Positions 1 to 7,662 of a DNA stretch of 64,000 bases are shown here, piece after piece. This DNA comes from Hyphomicrobiales bacterium (lineage in GTDB: Bacteria > Pseudomonadota > Alphaproteobacteria > Rhizobiales > Rhizobiaceae), in the NCBI GenBank assembly GCA_900469625.1, contig UBXV01000034.1, positions 42,597-106,596 of the forward strand, in the 5' to 3' direction. A program made the position numbers and the translations under genes. The notes beneath the pieces were generated by a model, which saw only the letters and a list, made by a program, of their open reading frames with translations, was not told where the DNA came from and ran no database searches. The stretch's first letter is position 1. Each line of letters starts with the position of its first letter.

Positions 1-493
1 GTCGCTTGAAATCAGGCGGTATCGGCCAGCGATCGGCAAGATCGTGCATGTCGGCCATCATGGTGCCGAGCGCCTGAAAGATGGCGACCTGCGCCTCCGG
101 ACCGTGGCTGAGCGGCAAACCGCTTTCACCCAGCGGGAGCCCATGCATCCAGCTGACGATATCGGCATGCTGGGCGGCGAAGTCGTCGGTCGGCCGCAAC
201 GCTACCAGCAACCGACCGTCCGACGCCGTGATCGCGTGGGGCACGGAAAGCCCGCCGTCGCGCAGCGCCGTCATCCATTGCAGTTCCGAGCGCAGCGCCG
301 TCTCATCATGGTAGCCTGGCCGATGCAGCCGGAGCGCGGCCGGTGCACCGTCGGCAAGCGTGATCCGGAAGACGGCATTCTCGCGGTATTTTAGCAGGGT
401 GGGCTTTACATTTGAAAGGCCCCAATGGGCCATGGCTTCCTTCGCCCGAGCGTCGAGCGCGTCCAGCAGATCTTGCGGCAGAGCTTCGCTCAT
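1..493 (-). CDS. Phosphotransferase (APH/homoserine-kinase-like), 3' end outside window
   Basis: Partial gene: the ATG is at 493 and the frame stays open to the window edge (164 codons seen). The N-terminal part reads like the N-lobe of the aminoglycoside-phosphotransferase/choline-kinase fold: a nucleotide-binding strand pattern (LLKYRENAVFRITLADG) and ALRLHRPGYH, typical of bacterial APH-family small-molecule kinases. It is the last visible gene of the leftward operon and starts 7 bp after the stop of a class III PLP enzyme. In eukaryotes and some bacteria a kinase of this fold phosphorylates hydroxylysine or ethanolamine and a class III PLP phospho-lyase removes the phosphate; kinase and PLP enzyme being neighbours here suggests a similar kinase/lyase pair. 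The catalytic loop (HxD) would lie outside the window, so activity cannot be judged. Confidence 0.75.
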   Translation of the reverse strand, partial: MSEALPQDLLDALDARAKEAMAHWGLSNVKPTLLKYRENAVFRITLADGAPAALRLHRPGYHDETALRSELQWMTALRDGGLSVPHAITASDGRLLVALRPTDDFAAQHADIVSWMHGLPLGESGLPLSHGPEAQVAIFQALGTMMADMHDLADRWPIPPDFKR

Positions 494-500
494 CGCCCGC

Positions 501-1784
501 TCACAGTCCCGACAGCACGTCGTCGAGGGTCGACAGCATCAGGTCGGCATTCTCCCTGGAAAACGGCATCGGCGGCCGGATCTTCGTCGCATTCTGGTGA
601 ATGCCGAGCTTGCCCATCAGGACGCCACGTTCGCGCATGCCGTTGACGACCCTGGTGGCGAGATCGGCGGCCGGGGTCTTTTTCTCCCGGTCGAGAACGA
701 GCTCCGCGCCGAAGAACAGGCCGCTGCCCCTGATATCGCCGATCACATCGTGCTTGTGCCTCAGCCTGTCGAGGCCGGCCTTGGCGTAGGCGCCGACCTC
801 TCGGGCGTTATCGATCAGGGCCTCGTCGTCAATGACGTCGAGAACCGCCATGGCCGCGGCGCAGGAGACCGGGTTGCCACCGAAGGTGTTGAAGTAGCGG
901 AATGCCTGACGAAACGCATTCAGCGTGTCGCTGCCGGCAACGACGCCACCGATCGGATGGCCGTTGCCCATCGGCTTGCCGAGCGTGACAATGTCGGGGA
1001 CGATGCCGGCCTTCTGGTGACCCCACATGTGCCCGCCGGTGCGGCCGAAACCGGGCTGCACTTCGTCGGCAATCACCACGCCGCCGGCCTTGCGCACCGC
1101 CGCAACGGTTGCGTCGAGGAAGCCTTGGGGCAGGTCGGGAAAGCCTTCATTGGCGAAGAACGGGTCGATGATCAGGGCGGAAAAGCCGAAAGGGCTTTCC
1201 TGCAGGTCGGCGATCGCCTTTGCCACCGCAGCGGCAAAGGCTGCGGAAAAGGCGTTGCCGGGCAAACCGCCAAGCGGCCGGTAGCTGTCGGGGGCCGGCA
1301 CATGGCGCACATGACCACTGAAACCGCCGACCGGCGGCATCCGGGTGGAAAGCTGCGAAACGGCGGTGGTGTTGCCGTGGTAGGTGTGATCGGTGGCGAT
1401 CACGCCGGTCTTGCCGGTCACCGCCTGGGCCATGCGCAGGGCAATGTCGTTGGCCTCACTGCCGGTGCAGGTCAGGATCGCCGTGTCGAGGCTGCGGTCG
1501 AATGTTGCCGTCAGCCGCTCGACATAGTCGAGGATGCCTTCGTGCAGATAGCGCGTGTGGGTGTTGAGCGTCGCTGCCTGCCGGGCGATCGCCTCGACCA
1601 CGCGCGGATGGCAGTGGCCGACATGCGGCACATTGTTGTAGCAGTCGAGATAGCGCCGGCCGTCGGCGTCATAAAGCCAGACGCCTTCGCCCCTGACGAT
1701 GTGGACCGGGTCGCTGTAGAACAGCGACATGTTCCGGCCGAGCAGCCGTTCGCGGCGTGCCTTGAGCGCTGCCGTGTCGCTCAT
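501..1784 (-). CDS. Class III PLP-dependent aminotransferase / phospho-lyase-like
   Basis: A 427-residue fold-type I, class III PLP enzyme. Visible signatures are the cofactor-binding region IIDPFFANEGFPDLP, the Asp-containing IADEVQPGFGRTG segment and the Schiff-base lysine in TLGKPMGNGHPIGG. These enzymes move an amino group from an omega-amino acid or amine to a keto acid; a subgroup (AGXT2L1/2 type) instead eliminates phosphate from phosphoethanolamine or phosphohydroxylysine. The neighbouring APH-type kinase makes the phospho-lyase activity a real option, but this is inference. Its start is 1 bp after the stop of the upstream class III enzyme, so the two are almost certainly co-transcribed and translationally coupled. 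Length is normal for the family. Confidence 0.85.
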   Translation of the reverse strand: MSDTAALKARRERLLGRNMSLFYSDPVHIVRGEGVWLYDADGRRYLDCYNNVPHVGHCHPRVVEAIARQAATLNTHTRYLHEGILDYVERLTATFDRSLDTAILTCTGSEANDIALRMAQAVTGKTGVIATDHTYHGNTTAVSQLSTRMPPVGGFSGHVRHVPAPDSYRPLGGLPGNAFSAAFAAAVAKAIADLQESPFGFSALIIDPFFANEGFPDLPQGFLDATVAAVRKAGGVVIADEVQPGFGRTGGHMWGHQKAGIVPDIVTLGKPMGNGHPIGGVVAGSDTLNAFRQAFRYFNTFGGNPVSCAAAMAVLDVIDDEALIDNAREVGAYAKAGLDRLRHKHDVIGDIRGSGLFFGAELVLDREKKTPAADLATRVVNGMRERGVLMGKLGIHQNATKIRPPMPFSRENADLMLSTLDDVLSGL

Positions 1785-1785
1785 G

Positions 1786-3144
1786 TCACATGCCTCCGGC
1801 AGCGCTCAGGCCGGCATCGAGGGCCGAGAGGATCCGGGTGACATCCGCGGCAGTGATGATCAGCGGCGGCGACAGGATGACGTTCGGTCCGGATGTGCGC
1901 ACCATCACGCCCGCCTCGTAGGCTGCGTCCTGGACCTTCTGCACCACATCCTTGGCGGCTGGCGACTTCTTCTCGCGGTCCGAAACAAGCTCAAGCGCGC
2001 ACATCAGCCCCTTGCCGCGCACGTCGCCGACGAGCTCGTGCTTAAGCTGCAAGGCCAGCAGCCCCGTCATCAGCTCTTCGCCACGCGCGCCGGCATTGGT
2101 CGCGACATCGAGGCGCTTCGTCTCCTTGAGCGTGGCGAGCGCGGCGGCCGCCCCGACCGGATGGCCTGAATAGGTGTAGCCATGGCCGATCGAGCCGGCG
2201 GCCGTCCTGTTGCTTTCGAACGCCTCGGCGACCCTGTCGGAGATCATCACGGCCCCGAAGGGATAGTAGCCGTTGGTGATCGCCTTGGCGGTCGACATCA
2301 GGTCAGGCTTGACGCCCCAGAGACGCGAACCGGTCCAGGCGCCGGTGCGGCCGAAGGCGGTGATCACCTCGTCGGCAATCAGGAGGATGCCGTGGCGGTC
2401 GCAGATTTCGCGCATCAGCGGCATGAAGGTTTCGTGCGGCACGATCACGCCGCCGGCACCCAGCACCGGCTCCATGATCAGGGCTGCGATGGTGTCGGCG
2501 CCCTGAAAGGCGATCTCGTCCTCGAACAGGCGGGCGATGCCGCTCGCGATCTCGGCGCCATCGGTGGTCGCAAACGGATTGCGGTAGGTGTAGGGGGCGG
2601 GAAGGTGAAAGACGCCCGGCAGCAGCGGCTCGTAGTTGCGGCGGAAATTGGCGTTGCCGTTGACGGATGCGCCGCCGAAATGCGTGCCTTGATAGCCCTT
2701 CTTCAGGCTCACGAATTTCGTGCGCTCCGGCTGGCCATTCAGCTTGTGGTACTGGCGGGCAAGGCGAAGGCAGGTCTCGACCGAATCCGAGCCGCCCGAC
2801 GTGAAGAACGAACGGCTGAGGCCATCTTCCTTGAACCATTCGGCAAGCTCGTAGGAAAGTTCGATCAGCGGCGAATTGGTGGTGCCGCGGAAGGTCGAAT
2901 AATAGGGCAGCTCGTCGAGCTGGTCGCGGATCGCCTTCTTCACCGGCTCGCAGGAATAGCCGAGATTTACGTTCCACAAGCCGCCGACCGCATCGAGCAC
3001 CGTCTTGCCGTGGATATCGACGATCTCCACGCCGTCCCCGGCATTGATGATGCGCGGCGGTGTCGCGTGCATCTCGGCGGGGTGCGCCATCGGGTGCCAC
3101 AGATGGCGGGCATTGTTCTCGATGAGAAAGTTGGTTTCGCGCAT
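1786..3144 (-). CDS. Class III PLP-dependent aminotransferase (omega-amino acid type)
   Basis: A 452-residue class III aminotransferase. The N-terminus (HLWHPMAHPAEM) is the pattern of omega-amino acid:pyruvate and putrescine/taurine-type transaminases. FTSGGSDSVETCLRLARQ is the phosphate-binding region, LLIADEVITAFGRTG carries the Asp that contacts the pyridine nitrogen, and the PLP lysine is in TAKAITNGYYPFG. The probable reaction is transfer of a terminal amino group to pyruvate, giving a semialdehyde that the aldehyde dehydrogenase at 7663-9141 could oxidise. The gene is third from last in the leftward operon, 18 bp downstream of the HAD gene. The substrate cannot be read from sequence; beta-alanine, GABA, polyamines or taurine-like amines are all possible. 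Confidence 0.88.
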   Translation of the reverse strand: MRETNFLIENNARHLWHPMAHPAEMHATPPRIINAGDGVEIVDIHGKTVLDAVGGLWNVNLGYSCEPVKKAIRDQLDELPYYSTFRGTTNSPLIELSYELAEWFKEDGLSRSFFTSGGSDSVETCLRLARQYHKLNGQPERTKFVSLKKGYQGTHFGGASVNGNANFRRNYEPLLPGVFHLPAPYTYRNPFATTDGAEIASGIARLFEDEIAFQGADTIAALIMEPVLGAGGVIVPHETFMPLMREICDRHGILLIADEVITAFGRTGAWTGSRLWGVKPDLMSTAKAITNGYYPFGAVMISDRVAEAFESNRTAAGSIGHGYTYSGHPVGAAAALATLKETKRLDVATNAGARGEELMTGLLALQLKHELVGDVRGKGLMCALELVSDREKKSPAAKDVVQKVQDAAYEAGVMVRTSGPNVILSPPLIITAADVTRILSALDAGLSAAGGM

Positions 3145-3162
3145 GTCTTGCTCCTGGTCAGT

Positions 3163-3810
3163 TCAAATGCCGAGCATCCGAAGGGCTCTGGCGTAGCCTT
3201 CTGCGGGTCTGGTGACATCGAAATGCACGCTTGGCAGCGACACGGCCTCGGCGCCCTCGATGTTCTTCTTCTGGTCGTCGACGAAGACGCAGGCCTGTCG
3301 CGGCAGGCCGAGCTCGGTCAGTACCCGTTCGTAGGCGCGGGCGTCCGGCTTCAATATTTGGGTGTAGGTGGCATCGACGATGACGTCGAAAAGCTCGATC
3401 AGCGGGAAGCGCTTGCGGAATTCGATGCCGTAGAAAAGGTCGAGTTCGTTGGAAAGGATGGCGAGCCGGATGCCCGCGTCCTTCGCCTGCAGGATCGCGT
3501 CGCGTGCTTCCGGGCGCAGCACCAGTTCCGGCTCGGCGCCGCGGGCGCGCTGCACGAAGGTCTTCATGTCGATCCAGTCCTCGCCGACAAGACGGCCGAC
3601 TTCGCGCGTCCGCTCCGTCCAGTAGTCGCGCTCGGTGATCTCGCGTTTCTGCATCGAGACCCAGAGCGGATCAGTCGCCGGGTCGAACGGTCCGAGCCAG
3701 GTGAGGCTGCCCGGCTTCAGGCCCAGCGCCCGCTCGGTAACATCGTGGGTCTCAAACAGCGTGCGGGTGACGACGCCGCCGAAGTCGAGGATGAGGGCGC
3801 GGTCGGTCAC
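3163..3810 (-). CDS. HAD-superfamily hydrolase (subfamily IA)
   Basis: A 215-residue haloacid-dehalogenase-like phosphatase. The four HAD motifs are visible: DFGGV near residue 9 (nucleophile Asp; the second Asp of the usual DxD is Gly, as in several HAD-IA members), LSNE (motif II), a Lys in ILKPDARAY (motif III) and CVFVDDQKKNIEGA (motif IV, metal-binding acids). Such enzymes are cytosolic phosphomonoesterases with small substrates. Its ATG overlaps the stop of the upstream Tm-1-like gene by 4 bp (ATGA), so translation is coupled. Beside a small-molecule kinase and PLP enzymes, a phosphorylated amine intermediate is a plausible substrate, but that is inference. Confidence 0.85.
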   Translation of the reverse strand: MTDRALILDFGGVVTRTLFETHDVTERALGLKPGSLTWLGPFDPATDPLWVSMQKREITERDYWTERTREVGRLVGEDWIDMKTFVQRARGAEPELVLRPEARDAILQAKDAGIRLAILSNELDLFYGIEFRKRFPLIELFDVIVDATYTQILKPDARAYERVLTELGLPRQACVFVDDQKKNIEGAEAVSLPSVHFDVTRPAEGYARALRMLGI

Positions 3811-5060
3811 GGGCGGCCTTCCGGGATCACGCCGCGGGCGATCCAGTCATCAAAGATGGCGAGCGCCATGGCGGAGAACTCCGGTGCGTTGATATGGCTG
3901 TCGATTTCGTGAAGGCGGACGGAAGAGGGCATGGCGCGGCGCATCTCGTCGACGAAGGCATCGAGTGCCTCCGGCTCATGCAGCGGTTCGCCCGGTTGAT
4001 CCCATTCCTGGATGCCCCTGAGCGGCAAAATGAAGGCCACTTCCGCGCTGCTGTCGGCGAGCTTGCCGCCGATGACGCGGGCGATCTCGCGCCGGCCTTC
4101 GGGCGATGTGGTCACCGACCCGAGCAGCCGGTTGTGCGCATGATAGGGCCGGTCGGCAAGGGTTTCGGGCAGCGGTTGCCATGCGGGCAGGTCAACCATG
4201 TCGACCGCGCCCGGCGCGACGATCTGCGGAATTCCCGCGCGGCCTGCATTTTCGAGCCGATCAGGCCCTGATGTTACCACCGTGCCGTGATGGTGGTTGC
4301 TAACCTCCTGGATGCAGAAATCGAAGACGGCGGTAAAACCGTTCTGCGCGGCGATCGCCTCGAAGGCCCGTCCGCCCATGCCGGTCGCGTGAAACACCGC
4401 GACGTCATAGCCGCGCCGTTCCAGCTCAGGCTTCAGGTGTTTCATGTATTTGAGGCAGCTCGACCCCAGCGAGGTCATTCCGACCAGCGGCCGATCCCTG
4501 TCCGGCCTCGTGCCGAAACGGGCAGCACCAACGACGGCGCCGCAGGCCTGCGACAGCACCGAACGGCAGATGCCGTTCAGCCCATATAATCCGCCGGCCC
4601 ACAGGATCATCATCAGATCGGGTGCAATGCGCTCGGGCGGCAGCAGGTGCGAATAGGCGATCGTCGAGACCACGAATTTCGGCACGCCAAGTGGCAAGGA
4701 TGCTGCGACGTCGAGCGCCAGATCGGTGCCCATCGAGCCCCCGAGAATGATGACGCCATCGGCCTGGCCGGCTTCGTGGAGGCTGCGGGTCAGGGCCGCT
4801 GCCCCCTTGGCCATCATTTCCATCGCGCTGTTTTCGTCGCCGCTCGCGGCGATCGCGACGATCGAGGTGCCGGCGGCCGCCGCAATATCGTGGCGGGAAT
4901 ATTCCGGCGCATAGGGCGGATCGCCGAGAACGCTGACGTCCATCATCACAGGCAGGCCGCCGGCCTCGCGAATGACGCATGCCATGAACTGAAGTTCATC
5001 ACATTTGGTGTCTCCCGTTCCCACGACGAGGATATTGGGCAGGCGGTTCATCGCATTCAT
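3807..5060 (-). CDS. Tm-1-like ATP-binding domain protein (UPF0261)
   Basis: A 417-residue protein of the UPF0261/Tm-1-like family. The N-terminal half (ILVVGTGDTKCDELQFM) is the Tm-1-like ATP-binding domain first known from the tomato Tm-1 resistance protein; the C-terminal half (FDFCIQEVSNHHHGTVV, PGAVDMVDLPAW, ILPLRGIQEWD) is the TIM-barrel-like part. Bacterial members usually lie in catabolic operons with IclR or GntR regulators; their biochemical role is largely unknown. The start codon overlaps the iclR stop by one base (TGATG), and the gene overlaps the following HAD gene by 4 bp, so it is embedded in a tightly coupled operon. I know of no firm reaction for it. Confidence 0.9.
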   Translation of the reverse strand: MNAMNRLPNILVVGTGDTKCDELQFMACVIREAGGLPVMMDVSVLGDPPYAPEYSRHDIAAAAGTSIVAIAASGDENSAMEMMAKGAAALTRSLHEAGQADGVIILGGSMGTDLALDVAASLPLGVPKFVVSTIAYSHLLPPERIAPDLMMILWAGGLYGLNGICRSVLSQACGAVVGAARFGTRPDRDRPLVGMTSLGSSCLKYMKHLKPELERRGYDVAVFHATGMGGRAFEAIAAQNGFTAVFDFCIQEVSNHHHGTVVTSGPDRLENAGRAGIPQIVAPGAVDMVDLPAWQPLPETLADRPYHAHNRLLGSVTTSPEGRREIARVIGGKLADSSAEVAFILPLRGIQEWDQPGEPLHEPEALDAFVDEMRRAMPSSVRLHEIDSHINAPEFSAMALAIFDDWIARGVIPEGRP

Positions 5061-5842
5061 CAGCCGGCCCTCCTTGCCAGCGGACTTGCCGTCGCCGGTT
5101 CCAAACCGAAGAATTTCTCCGAAATGCGTCGAGCGATCGCAGCCGTCGCCGGGCCAAGCTGCTCGATCGTCTCGGCGTTCGCGCGAACCTGCGGAGCTGC
5201 GACGGCGATTGCGCCGATCGGCACGCTGTCCGGTGCGCCGATGGGAGCGGCAACGCTGATGACGCCGCTTTCAAGGCCCTGCTGGCTGATCGAATAGCCG
5301 CGTCGCGCCGTCTCCGCGATGAGCCTGCGCAGTTCGGTCTTCGAGGTGATCGTGTGCTCGGTGAAGGCTTCCAGAGGCAGGGCCAGCACATCCTCCACCT
5401 GTCTTGCCGGGCAGGAGGCAAGGAAGGCGTGGCCTGATGCGGTCGCATGAAACGGCAGCGCGCTGCCGGCATCGACCGTCACCCGGTGCGCGCGCGGCGA
5501 GTCTTCCACATAGATGGTCGAAAGCCGACCGGCGACGAATTCCGAGAGATGCACGGTCTCGCCCGAAAGGCCGGCGAGTTCCTTCACGAAGGGCATGGCG
5601 ACGCTGAGATAGGGAAAGCGGGCCTCGCGGATACGCGCGAGCCTTACTGGCGCGCCGCCGATGCGGTAGCGCTTGCTGTCCGGATCCTGTTCGACAAAAC
5701 CGTGTCTTTCGAGCTCGACAAGGAAGCGCCGCGCCGTCGCCTTGTCGAGCGCGCAATGCCTGGCGATGTCGCTCAAGCCGACTTCCCTGTCCAGCCGCGA
5801 GATCGCGTCCAACAGGCCCAGTGCCTTACCGATGGTGCTCAT
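5060..5842 (-). CDS. IclR-family transcriptional regulator
   Basis: A 260-residue IclR-type regulator. An N-terminal winged helix-turn-helix (GLSDIARHCALDKATARRFL, about residues 22-41) is followed by the IclR effector-binding domain (LSGETVHLSEF; FHATASGHAFLA; SVAAPIGAPDS). The frame extends upstream to 5917, but the ATG at 5842 is chosen because a GGAGGA ribosome-binding site lies 5 bp ahead of it and it matches the family N-terminus. It is first in the operon with the Tm-1-like, HAD, PLP and kinase genes, and divergent from the APC permease and aldehyde dehydrogenase. The usual pattern for such a position is autoregulation and control of the divergent uptake gene by a pathway metabolite. 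Confidence 0.92.
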   Translation of the reverse strand: MSTIGKALGLLDAISRLDREVGLSDIARHCALDKATARRFLVELERHGFVEQDPDSKRYRIGGAPVRLARIREARFPYLSVAMPFVKELAGLSGETVHLSEFVAGRLSTIYVEDSPRAHRVTVDAGSALPFHATASGHAFLASCPARQVEDVLALPLEAFTEHTITSKTELRRLIAETARRGYSISQQGLESGVISVAAPIGAPDSVPIGAIAVAAPQVRANAETIEQLGPATAAIARRISEKFFGLEPATASPLARRAG

Positions 5843-6152
5843 CCAGTCCTCCGTCGTCGAGCGCCGCCGCCAGTGATCCCGATGCCTGTTCCCTTGATTT
5901 TCAGGCGGTTGCGCCACCCGTATCGCGTTTTTATCCGGCCGAGATACTTAACATGCGAAATAACTTGACAGTTCGCCGCGGCATTTGCAAGTCTATATTT
6001 GAAGCAACGGTTTAAATATTGAACCGAATAGTGTGCGTGACCAAGAACAAAAAGCAACATGGTCGAGAGCAGCTTCACGGGAGGATGCCTTGGAGAGACA
6101 GACCTGAGGCGAAGGCAAATAGTGCCAAGAAAAAAGGGGAGCTTAAGACGCT
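5843..6152. other. Divergent iclR / permease promoter region
   Basis: No convincing gene in these 310 bp. It is more AT-rich than its flanks from about 5940 to 6050, as expected of a two-way promoter region. A TTGACA hexamer at 5965-5970 is followed by TATATT at 5994-5999, but the 23-bp gap is too long for an ordinary sigma70 promoter, so I do not call it. An imperfect dyad lies at 6009-6025. A GGGGAG sequence about 11 bp upstream of 6153 is the likely ribosome-binding site of the permease. Confidence 0.6.
6009..6025. promoter_or_regulatory. Imperfect dyad, possible IclR operator
   Basis: GGTTTAAATATTGAACC has GGTT/AACC arms and AA/TT inner matches around an AT-rich centre, 128 bp upstream of the permease start and 167 bp from the iclR start. 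IclR proteins bind short AT-centred pseudopalindromes in divergent promoter regions. Only one copy was seen, so the call is weak. Confidence 0.3.
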
Positions 6153-7604
6153 ATGGACAATCAATCGTCGCCCGCAACCGGCGCGAACCAGTTGCGCAAG
6201 AATGCGCTCGGGGTCGGTGCCGTCACATTTCTCGTGGTATCGGCCGCAGCGCCGCTGACGGCGGTTGCCGGCGGCGTGCCGCTGGCCATGCTGCTCGGCA
6301 ACGGTGCCGGCATTCCCGGCACGTTTCTGCTGGTCACGCTGATCCTGTTGATGTTCTCGATCGGTTACGTCGCCATGGCGCGGCATATCCGCAATGCCGG
6401 CGCCTTCTATGCCTATACCGCGCAAGGGCTGGGTGGGCTGATGGGAGGTGCGGCCGCGATGATCGCGATCCTGGCCTATAACGCCATGCAGATCGGGGTC
6501 TTCGGCCTGTTCGGGGCGGCGACGGCCGGGCTCTTCGCCGGGCTCGGCCTCGACCTGCCGTGGTGGGTCTGGACCTTCATCGGCATCGCCGTGGTCGGCG
6601 TTCTCGGCTATCGTCGCGTCGACCTGTCGGCCAAGGTTCTGACCGTGCTGGTCATCCTCGAATATCTGGTCGTCCTCGTCATCGACGTCGCGATCATCGC
6701 CAAGGGCGGAGACAGCGGCCTGACGACGGTGTCGTTCACGCCTTCCGCCTTGCTGTCAGGCTCGCCGGCGATCGGTATCCTCTTCTGCTTTGCCGCCTTC
6801 ATCGGTTTCGAGGCGACGACGATCTACAGCGAGGAGGCCCGCGATCCGCACCGGACCGTGCCGCGCGCGACATATATCTCCGTGCTGATCATCGGCATCT
6901 TCTACATGCTCACCTCCTGGCTGATGGTAAGCGCGGCCGGTGCCGACAAGCTGGTGCCCGAATTGCAGGGGCTTGCCGATCCGACCACCTTCCTCTTTGG
7001 CCTCGCCGAGCGCTATGCGGGCGGCTGGCTGCCACCGATCATGAACGTGCTCTTCGTCACGAGCCTGTTTGCCGGCGTGCTCGCATTCCACAACGGCGTC
7101 GCCCGATATCTCTATGTCGCCGGCCGCGAGCGGCTGCTTCCGGCATCCGTCGGCGTGACCCATCCGGTCTATCACAGCCCGCATGCCGGCTCTGTTATCC
7201 AGACGATCACGGCCGCCATCGTCGTCGCGCTGTTTGCCGCGACAGGGCAGGATCCGGTGCTGGCGCTGTTTTCGTGGCTCACAAACGTCGGCACGCTTGC
7301 CGTCATGGTGCTGATGGCCTTTACCGCCTTTGCCATCGTCGCCTTCTTCAACCGCAATCCGGGGCTGGAATCCAATACGCTCGTGACCAAGGTCATTCCG
7401 GTGATCACAGGTCTGATCCTGATCGCGGTGATCATCGCGATCACCATCAACTTCGGCGATCTCGCTGGCGCCACCGGGCTGCTCGCAATCTTCCTGCCGG
7501 GGCTGGTTCTTATTGCCGGCGTTGTCGGTCTGGCGCTGGCAGCCGCTCTGAAATCGGGCCGTCCGCTGGAGTTTGCCCGGCTTGGCGCTGGCCAGGAGAT
7601 CTGA
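6153..7604 (+). CDS. APC-family amino acid/amine permease
   Basis: A 483-residue integral membrane protein of the amino acid-polyamine-organocation superfamily. About 12 hydrophobic segments run from residue 15 to 475. The first helix carries the unwound glycine-rich motif expected of APC transporters (TFLVVSAAAPLTAVAGG), and FIGFEATTIYSEEARDPHRT is the conserved helix 6 / loop signature. It probably imports an amino acid or amine by proton symport. It is divergent from the IclR operon and 58 bp upstream of an aldehyde dehydrogenase, so uptake, transamination and semialdehyde oxidation are probably one pathway. The substrate is not readable from sequence. Confidence 0.92.
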   Translation: MDNQSSPATGANQLRKNALGVGAVTFLVVSAAAPLTAVAGGVPLAMLLGNGAGIPGTFLLVTLILLMFSIGYVAMARHIRNAGAFYAYTAQGLGGLMGGAAAMIAILAYNAMQIGVFGLFGAATAGLFAGLGLDLPWWVWTFIGIAVVGVLGYRRVDLSAKVLTVLVILEYLVVLVIDVAIIAKGGDSGLTTVSFTPSALLSGSPAIGILFCFAAFIGFEATTIYSEEARDPHRTVPRATYISVLIIGIFYMLTSWLMVSAAGADKLVPELQGLADPTTFLFGLAERYAGGWLPPIMNVLFVTSLFAGVLAFHNGVARYLYVAGRERLLPASVGVTHPVYHSPHAGSVIQTITAAIVVALFAATGQDPVLALFSWLTNVGTLAVMVLMAFTAFAIVAFFNRNPGLESNTLVTKVIPVITGLILIAVIIAITINFGDLAGATGLLAIFLPGLVLIAGVVGLALAAALKSGRPLEFARLGAGQEI

Positions 7605-7662
7605 TCCGATAGGGGCGGCCGAGCAATCGGCCGCTCTTCCGCCTGAAAAATGGAACGGGAAC

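Noticed and set aside
360..1841. 493-codon plus-strand frame over the class III enzyme
   Set aside because: It is the antisense shadow of 501-1784: high-GC third positions keep the reverse frame open. Its translation is Gly/Arg/Val-rich without domain motifs, and there is no ribosome-binding site.
2182..3912. 576-codon plus-strand frame
   Set aside because: Antisense to the second class III enzyme and the HAD gene, both of which have intact catalytic motifs. No family-like sequence is seen in this frame.
5965..5999. TTGACA and TATATT as an iclR/permease promoter
   Set aside because: The spacer is 23 bp, too long for a usual sigma70 promoter; no better -10 box at 16-19 bp was found.
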